From NCBI GenBank assembly GCA_049513815.1, contig JBEKVR010000006.1, positions 6,960-70,959 of the forward strand: a stretch of 64,000 bases of DNA. Direction: 5' to 3'. Below the pieces are notes generated by a model that ran no database searches, was not told the origin of the DNA, and worked only from the letters and a program-made list of their open reading frames with translations. Origin of the DNA: Roseiarcus sp049513815 (GTDB lineage: Bacteria > Pseudomonadota > Alphaproteobacteria > Rhizobiales > Beijerinckiaceae). The position numbers and the translations under genes are program-made. Positions 22,106 to 29,790 of the stretch are shown one piece after another. The stretch's first letter is position 1. The number at the start of each line of letters is the position of its first letter.

Positions 22106-22783
22106 ATGAGCAAAGGTAGGATGTCGGTGAGAACAGTCAGTTTCGTCAGCCAGAAGGGCGGCGTCGGCAAGAGCGCGCTGGCGCGGCTGTTCGCGGTCGG
22201 CGCGGCGCATCGCGGCCTGCGCGCGCTGCTCGCCGACTTCGACCTCAACCAGCTCACTTGCGTCGAGTGGAACGCGGCGCGGCTGCAGGCGGCGATCGTA
22301 CCGGAAATCGACGCGCGCCCGTTCAAGAGCCTCAAGAAACTGCGCAAGGCGATCATCGACGTCGACTTCATCGTCGCCGACACGCGCGGCCTCGCCGACG
22401 ACCTGACCAAGGAGCTCGCCGAGGAAAGCGACGTGGTGTTCCTGCCGACCGGCACCTCGCTTGACGACCTCCGCCCGACGCTGACGCTGGCGAGAAAGCT
22501 CGCCCGGCGCGGCGCCGAGGGGCGCATCGTCGTCGTCCTGTCCAAGGTCGGCCGCTCGGAGCCGCAGCTCGCCCGCGCCGCCGAGGCGATCGCCGAAGCG
22601 GGATTCGAGCTGCTGTCTGAGCAATGGCCGCTGCGCGACGGCTTCCAGTCCGATCTCGACGCCGGCCGCGCCGGGCGCGAGACGCGCAACCCTTTCTTGC
22701 GCGAAATCGCCGATCGGATGGAGGAAGCGTTGATGCGCCGCGCCCACGCCGCTGAGCCGCGGCCGAGCGAAGCGGCGGAGTAG
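22106..22783 (+). CDS. Stand-alone ParA/MinD-type ATPase
   Basis: A 225-residue P-loop ATPase with the deviant Walker A SQKGGVGKSALA (about residue 13), a Walker A'-like LLADFDLNQ, and FIVADTRG as Walker B. It is shorter than chromosomal ParA, lacks an N-terminal DNA-binding extension and has no parB next to it, so it belongs to the orphan ParA group that positions plasmids, chemoreceptor clusters or other cargo. The start at 22106 follows GGAGAGGG. The cargo is unknown. Confidence 0.85.
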   Translation: MSKGRMSVRTVSFVSQKGGVGKSALARLFAVGAAHRGLRALLADFDLNQLTCVEWNAARLQAAIVPEIDARPFKSLKKLRKAIIDVDFIVADTRGLADDLTKELAEESDVVFLPTGTSLDDLRPTLTLARKLARRGAEGRIVVVLSKVGRSEPQLARAAEAIAEAGFELLSEQWPLRDGFQSDLDAGRAGRETRNPFLREIADRMEEALMRRAHAAEPRPSEAAE

Positions 22784-22797
22784 ACAACTCGTCATCC

Positions 22798-22847
22798 GGC
22801 CCTTCGGGCCAAACCGTCGTCATGGCCGGGCTTGACCCGGCCGTGAC
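22798..22847. terminator. Paired hairpins between convergent parA-like and ndk genes
   Basis: GGCCCTTCGGGCC (22798-22810) and GTCATGGCCGGG-CTTGA-CCCGGCCGTGAC (22819-22847). They lie between two convergent stops and could end transcription from both sides. The second stem is of a type widely repeated in Rhizobiales genomes. Confidence 0.6.
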
Positions 22848-22865
22848 GCCGCGGTGACGCGGGGC

Positions 22866-23288
22866 CTACCCGACGATCTCGTTGCCGGAGAAGAACTGCG
22901 CGATCTCGACCGCGGCGGTCGCCGGCGCGTCGGAGCCGTGGACGGAATTCTCGCCCATCGACAGCGCGAAGTCCTTGCGGATGGTGCCGGCGGCGGCCTT
23001 CTCGGGGTTGGTGGCGCCCATGACGTCGCGATAGCGCTGGATGGCGTCATCGCCTTCGAGCACCTGCACCACCACCGGCGCCGCCGTCATCATCTCGACC
23101 AGCTCGCCGAAGAACGGCCGCTCGCGATGCACGCCGTAGAACGTCTCGGCTTGAGCGCGCGTCATCCCGACTCGTTTCTGGGCGACGATGCGCAGGCCCG
23201 CCGCCTCGATCCGCGCGTTGACCGCGCCGGTGAGGTTGCGGCGAGTGACGTCGGGCTTGAGAATGGAGAAGGTGCGTTCGAGAGCCAT
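22866..23288 (-). CDS. ndk: Nucleoside diphosphate kinase
   Basis: A 140-residue enzyme that balances NTP and dNTP pools. Typical landmarks: the RTFSILKPDVTRRNLTG start, YGVHRERPFFGELV, VQVLEGDDAIQRYRDVMGATNP, then the active-site region SMGENSVHGSDA with the phospho-accepting His, and an EIAQFFSGNEIVG end. Length and start are normal. Confidence 0.98.
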   Translation of the reverse strand: MALERTFSILKPDVTRRNLTGAVNARIEAAGLRIVAQKRVGMTRAQAETFYGVHRERPFFGELVEMMTAAPVVVQVLEGDDAIQRYRDVMGATNPEKAAAGTIRKDFALSMGENSVHGSDAPATAAVEIAQFFSGNEIVG

Positions 23289-23659
23289 CGTAGGTTTCGC
23301 TTCTTGCTGACGGGAAATGTCGCGGCGCTTATAGCGGCGCGGCTTTGGCCCGGCAAGGCGGGCGGGGATCGCGGCCTTACAGTCCTGACAAGGAACGAGC
23401 GCTCAGCGTTGGCGGCTTCGTCGCGCGCGTTTTCCGCCCTTTGCGGAGAGCGCCATCGACCTCTTTGAAGCAGGACTTCCGACTGGTCAGCCCTGTCAAG
23501 GACGGCCCTTCGGGCCGCCGCGCAGCGGCAGGCGGTCCTTGACAGATTCGGGCGATCGGAAAAGAGAGGCGTCCAAGAGGTCGACAGCGGCAAGAGTCGC
23601 GAGCGACGCCCTTAAGCAGAAAACTCTTCAGCGCCCGACTGGCGAAGCGAGACACGACG
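23289..23659. other. Intergenic region with a long inverted repeat
   Basis: A 370-bp region between the divergent ndk and 93-aa genes. Arms TGTCAAGGAC (23494-23503) and GTCCTTGACA (23535-23544) enclose GGCCCTTCGGGCC; CGACCTCTT (about 23457) and AAGAGGTCG (about 23575) form an outer pair. No gene is seen. Confidence 0.55.
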
Positions 23660-23941
23660 ATGACGATCACAGTTGCGCGCCGGCCCGGCGCCGATCCGCT
23701 CGTCTTCGAGGTCGAAGTCGCCGAAGGGCGCGAAGCGACGCGCCACAGGGTGACGCTGCGCGCCGCCGATTTCGCGCGGCTCGCCGGCGGCGCGACGCCC
23801 GAGCGAACCGTCGAAGCGGCGTTCCAGTTCCTGCTCGACCACGAGCCGAAGGAATCGATCCTGGCCAGCTTCGACGTCCGCGTGATCGTGCGCTACTTCC
23901 CCGCGTTCGAGCGCGAGTTGCCGCGCTATCTGGCGCGTTAG
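23660..23941 (+). CDS. Conserved hypothetical protein (93 aa)
   Basis: A small soluble alpha/beta protein: two predicted strands at the start (TITVARRPGADPLVFEVEVA), then an ADFARLAGGATPERTVEAAF helix, EPKESILASFDVRVI and a RYFPAFERELPRYLAR end. The proper codon use and the partly preserved paralogue at 27449-27536 support it as a real gene. No function is recognised. It is followed by a family B repeat. Confidence 0.75.
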   Translation: MTITVARRPGADPLVFEVEVAEGREATRHRVTLRAADFARLAGGATPERTVEAAFQFLLDHEPKESILASFDVRVIVRYFPAFERELPRYLAR

Positions 23942-23955
23942 CGCAATATAGGATC

Positions 23956-24037
23956 GTCATCGCGAGCGGCAGCGACGTGATCCAGACTTAGCCGCCGCCG
24001 CAATCCTCGAGTCTGGATTGCTTCGCTTTGCAATGAC
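23956..24037. repeat. Dispersed palindromic repeat, family B, copy 3
   Basis: Starts GTCATCGCGAGCGGC, keeps GTGATCCAGACTTAG and AGTCTGGATTGCTTCGC and ends CAATGAC. It lies between convergent stops (the 93-aa gene and the ABC ATPase gene) and may serve as a shared end of transcription. Confidence 0.85.
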
Positions 24038-24060
24038 GGACAGCGGGACGCCTTTGCCCG

Positions 24061-24825
24061 TCACGCCGCCACATCGTCGTCGCGGGCGCCGACCATGTAC
24101 TGGACGAGTTCCTCGGCGCTGGTCTGTGCGGTGACCTTCTCCGCCACTTTCCGTCCGCGGTGCATGACGACGACGCGATCCGTCACCGCGAACGCATCGG
24201 GCAAGATGTGGGTGATCAGGACCACCGGCACGCCGCGGTCGCGCAAGGTGCGAATGAGCTCCAGCACCTTCTGCTGTTCGGGGACGCCGAGGTTGTTGGT
24301 CGGCTCGTCCATGATCATCAGCTTGGCGTCCCAATAGACGGCGCGGGCGATCGCGACCGCCTGACGCTGGCCGCCCGACAGCGTCTCGATCGGATCGGCA
24401 AGCGTGGGAATGCGGATCTGCAACGAGTCGAGCGTGACACGCGACTGCTGCGCCATCCGCTTGTCGTCGAGCGTGTGGACGAGCCCGCCCAGCCAACGCT
24501 TCTTGACCTCGCGGCCGAGGAAGATGTTGGCGCCGACGTCGAGATTGTTGGCGAGCGCGAGATCCTGATAGATCGTCTCGATGCCGTGGCGGCGCGCTTC
24601 CATCGGCGTCGTGAGCGTCACCGTCGCGCCGTCGAAGACGATCTCGCCGTCGTCGGGCTGGTAGACGCCCGAGACGCACTTGATCAGCGTCGACTTGCCT
24701 GCGCCGTTGTCGCCGAGCAGGCCGACGACCTCGCCGCGCCGCACGTCCAGGCTGACGCCGTCGACCGCCGTCAATCCGCCGAAGCTCTTGCGCAGGTTGC
24801 GCACTTGCAGCAGCGCGTCGGTCAT
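24061..24825 (-). CDS. ABC transporter ATPase, sugar-type
   Basis: A 254-residue single-domain ATPase of the carbohydrate (RbsA-like, single-module) group: Walker A GDNGAGKSTL (about residue 38), the Q-loop region YQDLALANNLDV, signature LSGGQRQAV (about 146) and Walker B LMIMDEPTNNLG. It powers uptake with the permease encoded just upstream (overlapping ATGA). Note the NNLG in place of the usual A-L-G after DEPT. Confidence 0.95.
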   Translation of the reverse strand: MTDALLQVRNLRKSFGGLTAVDGVSLDVRRGEVVGLLGDNGAGKSTLIKCVSGVYQPDDGEIVFDGATVTLTTPMEARRHGIETIYQDLALANNLDVGANIFLGREVKKRWLGGLVHTLDDKRMAQQSRVTLDSLQIRIPTLADPIETLSGGQRQAVAIARAVYWDAKLMIMDEPTNNLGVPEQQKVLELIRTLRDRGVPVVLITHILPDAFAVTDRVVVMHRGRKVAEKVTAQTSAEELVQYMVGARDDDVAA

Positions 24826-25976
24826 TTCGAAGCCCCCTTGCGCTGCCGGCCCATGAAAAGATCGCGCGACTGGTCGATCAGCACCGCGACGATGACCACT
24901 GCGCCGACGACGATGAACTGCCAAAAGGCGTCGACATTGAGCATCACCAGCCCGGTCGTCAGCACGGCGATGATCAGCGCGCCGATGACGGTGCCGATCA
25001 CCGTTCCCGCGCCGCCGTACATGCTGACGCCGCCGATGATCACCGCGGCGATCGAGGACAGCAGCAACGCGTCGCCGATCACCGCCGAACCCGCGGTGAA
25101 GCGCAGGGTTGAAAGGAACCCCGCGACGCCGGCGGTCGCCGACGACAACATGTAGAGCTTGATCATGTGACGATCGACGGGAATGCCGCTGCGCACCGAC
25201 GCGTCCATGCTGCCGCCGATCGCATAGGTGTGGCGACCGAACTGGGTCTTGTGCAAGAGGAACATCGTCAGCGCGAGGACGAAGGCGGTCGCCAGGACCG
25301 GATATGGCAGGATGATCTCCATCCGCCGCAGCAGGTCGCCGCCGACATCGGGCCGATTGAGGAAGTAGACGCCGCCGCCGGGACCGGAAATGTAATACAT
25401 CAGCGCGTCGTTGCCATAGGCGCGCACGTCCGCCGGCAAGCCGATCACCGTCGAGTTCTCGGACATCAGGTAAGCGACGCCGCGCACGATGAACGAGGTG
25501 CCGAGTGTGACGATGAAGGCGGGAACCTTCAGCTTGGCGATGATCCAGCCGTTGACGAACCCGACGACGCCGGCGCCCGCGACCGCCGCGACGAGCCCGA
25601 TCGCCACCGCCAGCGCCAGCGGCGCTCCGACATTGTAAGAGTCGCGCAGCGCCAGCGCCGACAGCACCGAAGCCAGACTCATCACCCAGCCGACGCTGAG
25701 ATCGATGCCGGCGGCGATGATGACGAACGTCTGGCCCAGCCCGAGCAACAGCACCGGGATGATCGCAACCAGGATGTTCTGGGAATTGCGGATGGTGAGG
25801 AAGTTGACCGAGCCGCCGGTCGACAGCGGCACCGCGACGACGAAGAACAACACCATCACGGCGAGAAACAGCCACGCCCAGACGCGGCTCACGAACAGCG
25901 CGAGCCGTCGCAGGAAGGAGCCCTCGCCGGGGCCGTGGGCGCCGGCGGGGGCGACGATCGAGCCGCGAACCGTCAC
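24822..25976 (-). CDS. ABC transporter permease, RbsC-like
   Basis: A 384-residue membrane protein with about ten hydrophobic segments and the branched-chain/ribose permease landmarks GIDLSVGWVMSLASV (about residue 92), FIVTLGTSFIVRG and FGRHTYAIGG. A 99-bp gap with a hairpin separates it from the binding-protein gene. Probably imports a monosaccharide or polyol; the substrate is not readable. Confidence 0.95.
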   Translation of the reverse strand: MTVRGSIVAPAGAHGPGEGSFLRRLALFVSRVWAWLFLAVMVLFFVVAVPLSTGGSVNFLTIRNSQNILVAIIPVLLLGLGQTFVIIAAGIDLSVGWVMSLASVLSALALRDSYNVGAPLALAVAIGLVAAVAGAGVVGFVNGWIIAKLKVPAFIVTLGTSFIVRGVAYLMSENSTVIGLPADVRAYGNDALMYYISGPGGGVYFLNRPDVGGDLLRRMEIILPYPVLATAFVLALTMFLLHKTQFGRHTYAIGGSMDASVRSGIPVDRHMIKLYMLSSATAGVAGFLSTLRFTAGSAVIGDALLLSSIAAVIIGGVSMYGGAGTVIGTVIGALIIAVLTTGLVMLNVDAFWQFIVVGAVVIVAVLIDQSRDLFMGRQRKGASK

Positions 25977-26021
25977 GTTCTGCTTTCCTTCGCCAAGCGA
26001 TCTTCAGATCGCAGCCGGCTC

Positions 26022-26055
26022 GGGCGGTTCGCTCGTCGAGCCGAGCGAGCCGCCC
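26022..26055 (-). terminator. Attenuating hairpin between binding protein and permease genes
   Basis: GGGCGGTTCGCTCG pairs with CGAGCGAGCCGCCC around a 6-nt loop with one mismatch. Hairpins here commonly protect the binding-protein mRNA and lower permease expression; that role is inferred. Confidence 0.6.
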
Positions 26056-26075
26056 TCAACCGTCGCGGCGGTCGG

Positions 26076-27056
26076 TTACTTGCCGACCTTGTAGATGAAG
26101 CGCGCGACCGCGGGATCCTTCACGTTGTTCTTGTCGATGATGGCGAAGCCGGTCTCCACGCGCGGCGGCAGGCTGGTCACGCCGGCGGCGTCGGCGACCG
26201 CGAAGGCGACCGCGAGATAGCCCATGTCGTAAGGCTTCTGCGCCAACACCAGGCTGACGACGCCCTTGTCCATCAGCTCGATGGCGAGCTGGGTGGCGTC
26301 ATAGGCGACGACCTGGATATGGCCGCCGAGACCGGCGTTGACCACCGCCGTGCCGGCGCCCTGGGCGCTGAACACGTTGGTGCCGAACACGCCGGCGAGG
26401 TTGGGCTCGCGCGACAACACCGCCGCCGTCTGCTGCGACGCCTTGTTGGGATCGTCGAGATTGAAGTCGGGCCCGATCACCTTGATGTCGGGATATTCCT
26501 TCGCCATCACTTCCTTGAAGCCGACCGCGCGGCCCTCGACCGAGCTGACGTTCGGGTTGGTGGAGTTGATGTAGACCGAGCCCTTGCCGCCGAGCGCCTT
26601 GGCGAGCCCGCGCGCGGCGATGCGTCCGCCTTCGACGTTGTCGGAGCCGATGTAGCTCAGCGGGAACTTGACCGGGCCCTTCACGTAGTCGCCGTCGCCG
26701 AGATAGGTGTCGACGGTGATGATCTTGATGCCGTGATCGACCGCCGTCTTGAGCGGGCCGACCATCTGGTCCTTATCGACCGGGGCGGTGATGATGTAGT
26801 TGAGATCGCCGCGCGCGACCATCGCGTCGAGCAGCGGGGTCTGCGCCTCGACGCCCCAGGTCGGCGGAATCTGGGTGACGACGTCGACGCCGAGATCCTT
26901 GGCCGCCCTCTCTACGCCAAGCTGCATGACCTGGTAGAACGGATCCACCACGCCGGGCAGGAAGCCGATCTTGATCTTGTCGGCTGCAAGCGTCGTCTGC
27001 GACGCAAGCGCAATGGCTACGCCCGCGGCAAGAGCCGCCAATGTTTGTTTGCGCAT
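26076..27056 (-). CDS. Periplasmic sugar-binding protein of the ABC transporter
   Basis: A 326-residue RbsB-type (peripla_BP_4) protein. Signal peptide MRKQTLAALAAGVAIALA, cleaved near TTLA-ADKIK; then KIGFLPGVVDPFYQVMQLGVERAAKDL, the conserved ligand-lobe start, DGDYVKG, SSVEGRAVGFKEVM and VVAYDATQLAIELM. The ATG at 27056 is spaced better from GGGAGGAG than the ATG 6 nt upstream. First gene of the three-gene transporter operon. No regulator or catabolic gene is adjacent, so the ligand cannot be assigned. Confidence 0.93.
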   Translation of the reverse strand: MRKQTLAALAAGVAIALASQTTLAADKIKIGFLPGVVDPFYQVMQLGVERAAKDLGVDVVTQIPPTWGVEAQTPLLDAMVARGDLNYIITAPVDKDQMVGPLKTAVDHGIKIITVDTYLGDGDYVKGPVKFPLSYIGSDNVEGGRIAARGLAKALGGKGSVYINSTNPNVSSVEGRAVGFKEVMAKEYPDIKVIGPDFNLDDPNKASQQTAAVLSREPNLAGVFGTNVFSAQGAGTAVVNAGLGGHIQVVAYDATQLAIELMDKGVVSLVLAQKPYDMGYLAVAFAVADAAGVTSLPPRVETGFAIIDKNNVKDPAVARFIYKVGK

Positions 27057-27092
27057 ATTCATTCTCCTCCCATCACAAGCAATCCGGCGCAT

Positions 27093-27440
27093 ACCGGCGC
27101 GCCGAGCGCGCAGCTAGTGTTTTTGGCGTTGTTGACGCTCCGGGTAGGCGAAGATTCAGGCTCGCTAAGCGCCGCAGGTCGCTTGTGTTAGCTGCACGGC
27201 GCTAGCGAGCCACAACGGCGGCGAAAACACAAGCGATCCGACTGCGACTTGTTGCGCCGCCGCTTCTGTCGATGTGACGGGCGCGGTCGCCGCCCGATAT
27301 CGTCACAAACTCGACTTTGCCGCGGCGTGGCCCGGGGATCGCCGCGTCGCGCAACAGAAAGAGACCACTGAGCGCGCTTGCGGTTCTTCTCTGCTGCAAA
27401 GCGTCGCAGAGCGCGGCGACGCGAAACTGGTTCTAGTTTC
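27093..27440. other. Upstream region of the ABC operon, no gene recognised
   Basis: About 350 bp upstream of the binding-protein gene. It should hold the operon promoter, but no convincing box or operator was seen and the open frames look like shadows. Confidence 0.4.
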
Positions 27441-27448
27441 GTGCAGGG

Positions 27449-27536
27449 GATTTGGCGATGCTCGCGCGCGGCGCGACGCCGGAGCGGATGATTGAGGCGG
27501 CGTTACGCCTGCCGAGCGGCCACGATCCGGAGAGTT
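27449..27536 (+). pseudogene. Fragment of a paralogue of the 93-aa hypothetical gene
   Basis: The translation MLARGATPERMIEAALRLPSG followed by HDPESS matches RLAGGATPERTVEAAFQFLL followed by DHEPKES of the gene at 23660-23941, and the DNA aligns over about 88 bp (shared GGCGCGACGCC-GAGCG and GAGGCGGCGTT-type segments). The first half is missing and the end runs into unrelated sequence, so it is a decayed, partial copy. Confidence 0.65.
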
Positions 27537-27635
27537 CGTATCGCCCTGGCTGCGGCGTCGGCGCAATCGCGCCCAAACGCAAAGCTGAGCGAGCGGGGCG
27601 CAGCTTCGGCCGCGCCTCGCCGTTTGCGAAAAAGA

Positions 27636-27947
27636 TCAGTCGCAGACTTGCACGCGACGCCAGGCGCCGTGCACGCGAGCATGGGTGAAATAGCAGCCCG
27701 GCCCGCTCGGTTCGTCGGTCACAAAGACGCCCGGCTGCGGACCTGGCGGCGGAGCGCCGTATGCGACATCGTTGGCGTGGGTCGCCGTCGCCCCGACCAA
27801 GGCGCCGGCTGCGACCGAGCCGACGATCGTGACGGCGAGCTAGGCGGGCGCGATGAGGACGGGATTGGCGGCCGCCGGCGTGGGCGCGGCGGCCCCGAGG
27901 CCTAGAGCCAGGGTCGCCGCGCCGACGGTGGTGACGAGTTTTCCCAT
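27636..27947 (-). pseudogene. Small secreted protein interrupted by an in-frame amber codon
   Basis: From the ATG at 27947 the frame gives a signal peptide (MGKLVTTVGAATLALGLGAA, cut near PAAA) and, after 35 codons, a TAG at 27842-27840. The same frame continues 67 more sense codons to a TGA at 27638-27636, through AVTIVGSVAAGALVGATATH, a Pro-rich segment and CYFTHARVHGAWRRVQVCD, an ending seen in small exported proteins of Rhizobiales. A CAG-to-TAG change restores APAQLAV. The intact product would be 103 residues, with a signal peptide, a hydrophobic Gly/Ala segment and two Cys. Confidence 0.75.
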
Positions 27948-28046
27948 GATCCGCCTCCAATGGGTTGCACGCTGCCGCGACCGCGTCGTTGTTGACGGAC
28001 CTCGCGGTCCGCCGGCGCACGGCTGCGACTCTCAATCAGCTATCCC

Positions 28047-28069
28047 GCGCCTTGGCTTCGGCAAGGCGC
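28047..28069. repeat. Short perfect hairpin upstream of the exonuclease gene
   Basis: GCGCCTTG and CAAGGCGC flank a 7-nt loop. No T-run follows in either direction. Function unknown. Confidence 0.4.
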
Positions 28070-28197
28070 GCCGTACGGCGGTGTCGGGGCGATTCTGGGA
28101 AGAGATTTGGACGCGGCCAAGCCGGCGGCCGCCTCGCGCCGGCCGGGGCGGCGGGCTAAAGGAGGACGCTAGCGGGACCGCCGCGCCGGAGCCAACC

Positions 28198-28755
28198 ATG
28201 ACCGCCGCCCAAAGCCCTGCGAATGGGATCGCCAAACGGCGATCCGCAACGTCGGGTCAAAGGACCAGTTTGAATTTCGTCGCGATCGATTTCGAGACCG
28301 CGAATTACCGGTCCGACAGCGCCTGCGCAGTCGGCCTCGTGAAAGTGGCCAAGGGCGAAATTGTCGACACGGCGGTTCACCTGATCAGGCCGCCGACGCG
28401 AGCGTTCGCGTTCACGCATATCCACGGACTGACGTGGAGCGACGTGGCGGAATCGGACGATTTCGGCAAGCTTTGGCCGAGGCTCGAACCGTTCCTCGAC
28501 GGCGCGGCGTTCTTCGCCGCCCACAACGCCTCCTTTGACCGCCGCGTTCTCCACGCCTGCTGCCAGACTTATGGAATCGCCGCGCCATCGCTGCCGTTTC
28601 GTTGCACCGTGCAGATCTCCCGTCGCGCGTGGAACATCTATCCAACGAAGCTGTCGGACGTCTGCCGAGAACTCGAGATCGCGCTCAACCACCACGAGGC
28701 TCTGTCCGACGCGATGGCCTGCGCCCAGATCGTTCTCGCGGCGCACCAGGACTAG
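28198..28755 (+). CDS. DnaQ-like 3'-5' exonuclease (DEDDh)
   Basis: A 185-residue exonuclease domain protein. Catalytic acids are visible: FVAIDFETAN (Asp and Glu, about residue 30), an Asp in AAHNASFDRRVL (about 109) and HHEALSDAMAC with the His and final Asp (about 166). The short leader before residue 20 is unconserved-looking. It resembles stand-alone epsilon-like exonucleases rather than the replicative subunit and may act in repair or RNA turnover. It stands alone after a decayed region and before a group of repeats. Confidence 0.9.
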   Translation: MTAAQSPANGIAKRRSATSGQRTSLNFVAIDFETANYRSDSACAVGLVKVAKGEIVDTAVHLIRPPTRAFAFTHIHGLTWSDVAESDDFGKLWPRLEPFLDGAAFFAAHNASFDRRVLHACCQTYGIAAPSLPFRCTVQISRRAWNIYPTKLSDVCRELEIALNHHEALSDAMACAQIVLAAHQD

Positions 28756-28770
28756 GCTGACGGCGACCCG

Positions 28771-28982
28771 GCCCTCCTCTCCGCGCCCTTGGCGGGGAGA
28801 GATCAAGTGAGGGACGAGGGCGATTGGCCGCGAGCGGGGGCGCAGACGCAATGCGCGGACTTCGCGTCTTGCCCAACGCTCATCGCTGGCCAGCCCTCCT
28901 CTCCCCGCCACGGGCGGGGAGAGGTAAGGTGAGGGGCGTGGGGGATTGGCCACAATTGAGGGGGCAAATCCGATGCGCGGAC
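28771..28982 (+). repeat. Tandemly duplicated leader: family C hairpin plus gene start
   Basis: Two units of about 122 bp. Each has a CTCCTCTCC-GCGGGGAGAG hairpin, a GTGAGGG stretch, GATTGGCC, a purine-rich GGGGG segment and the start ATGCGCGGACTTCGC (28851 and 28973). Only the second start opens into a long frame (DUF559); the first reads into hairpin sequence. A third related leader precedes the lipoprotein gene at 29580. Confidence 0.8.
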
Positions 28983-29332
28983 TTCGCCTCTTGGAAACCC
29001 GCCGCGCTCGCGAATTGCGCCGGCTCTCGCCGGCGGCGGAGCGGATTCTTTGGGCGCGGCTGAAGAACCGCAGCGTGCGGGGCGTGAAGTTCGTTCGCTC
29101 CGAACCGATCGGCCCCTACTTCGCCGACTTCGCTTGCCGTTCGGCCAAGCTCGTTGTCGAGATCGACGGCGCGACGCATTCCACTGACGAAGAGATCGCG
29201 CACGACAGACGTCGCACGTTCCTCGAAGCTCAGGGCTATCGCGTCGTTCGTTTCTCCAATCAGCGGGTCTACGAAAACGTCGCAGCGATCGTCGACGAGA
29301 TCACCCACATCTTGGCCGAATGCGCGCCCTGA
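28973..29332 (+). CDS. DUF559 endonuclease-like protein
   Basis: A 119-residue protein of the DUF559 group, a small PD-(D/E)XK-like fold related to Vsr. Visible: LSPAAERILWARLKNRSVRG, KFVRSEPIGPYFADFACRSAKLVVEIDG with the Asp and Glu-x-Asp of the putative active site, and RRRTFLEAQGYRVVRFSNQ. The ATG at 28973 follows a GAGGGGG site; the frame upstream is leader repeat. Such genes are usually scattered singly among repeats. A nuclease function is inferred from the fold. Confidence 0.88.
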   Translation: MRGLRLLETRRARELRRLSPAAERILWARLKNRSVRGVKFVRSEPIGPYFADFACRSAKLVVEIDGATHSTDEEIAHDRRRTFLEAQGYRVVRFSNQRVYENVAAIVDEITHILAECAP

Positions 29333-29371
29333 GGCGGACTCGCCGACGAGCCGGAGCCGCCAAACGCCTCG

Positions 29372-29415
29372 CCTCTCACCTTACCTCTCCCCGCGAAACA
29401 CGCGGGGAGAGGGGG
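29372..29415. repeat. Family C hairpin, inverted orientation
   Basis: CCTCTCACCTTACCTCTCCC, then CGCG-AAACA-CGCG and GGGGAGAGG: the reverse of the hairpin and GTGAGG tail found in the leader units. It directly follows the DUF559 gene and faces the copy at 29501. Confidence 0.75.
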
Positions 29416-29500
29416 CGCAGACACCTGTTCGAATCTTCGTCAGTCGCTCTTGACGGCGCCGAGCCGATCGATCCCTACCCGGCGCGCGCGGCCGCCAAGG

Positions 29501-29582
29501 TCCCCTCTCCCCGCCCTTCGCGGGGAGAGGCAAGGTGGAGGGGCGGGGGGGATTAGCCGCGGTCGAGGGGACAAACCCGATG
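29501..29582 (+). repeat. Family C hairpin with leader, third unit
   Basis: CCCCTCTCCCCGCCC-TTCG-CGGGGAGAGG, then CAAGGTGGAGGGG, GATTAGCCGCGGTCGAGGGG, ACAAACCCGATGCG. The GATTRGCC ... GAGGGGRCAAAYCCGATGCG part matches the leader of the DUF559 gene and supplies the ribosome site and start of the lipoprotein gene. Confidence 0.75.
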
Positions 29583-29708
29583 CGCCGAACCGCATTCATG
29601 ATCGCCGCCGCCGCGACGCTCGCCGGCTGCGCGCGGCTGTGGTCGCAGGACATGCAAGACGGGATGAAGATCGGGGACAAATTGCGCGTGGCTAACCCGT
29701 TCAAGTGA
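29580..29708 (+). CDS. Very small lipoprotein (42 aa)
   Basis: MRRTAFMIAAAATLAGC is a compact lipoprotein signal with the lipobox LAGC (Cys at residue 17); the mature peptide has only about 26 residues, with Asp/Lys-rich RLWSQDMQDGMKIGDKLRVA. A ribosome site (GAGGGG) comes from the leader repeat. Size and layout resemble entericidin-like or other tiny lipoproteins, but no family can be assigned. Codon positions are normal for the genome, which supports expression. Confidence 0.6.
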   Translation: MRRTAFMIAAAATLAGCARLWSQDMQDGMKIGDKLRVANPFK

Positions 29709-29790
29709 GCGGAGGCCGTTAGCCCTTGTCCCGCGCGAATGCCGCTGCCAGTCTGGCCATTGAAGCGAGCGCCTTGGGCGCGGGGCGGCG

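Noticed and set aside
21041..22795. 584-codon minus-strand open frame over the VOC, YCII and ParA genes
   Set aside because: Antisense to three well-supported genes; the translation is Arg/Asp/His-rich without domains, a typical high-GC shadow.
25167..27191. 674-codon plus-strand frame over the ABC permease and binding protein
   Set aside because: Antisense shadow of a clear operon.
28946..28972. TTG at 28946 as the start of the DUF559 gene
   Set aside because: These codons lie in the repeated leader; the ATG at 28973 with its GAGGGGG site fits better.
28771..29560. Family C hairpins as a CRISPR array
   Set aside because: Repeats are irregular, self-complementary, in both orientations and contain gene starts; no cas genes.
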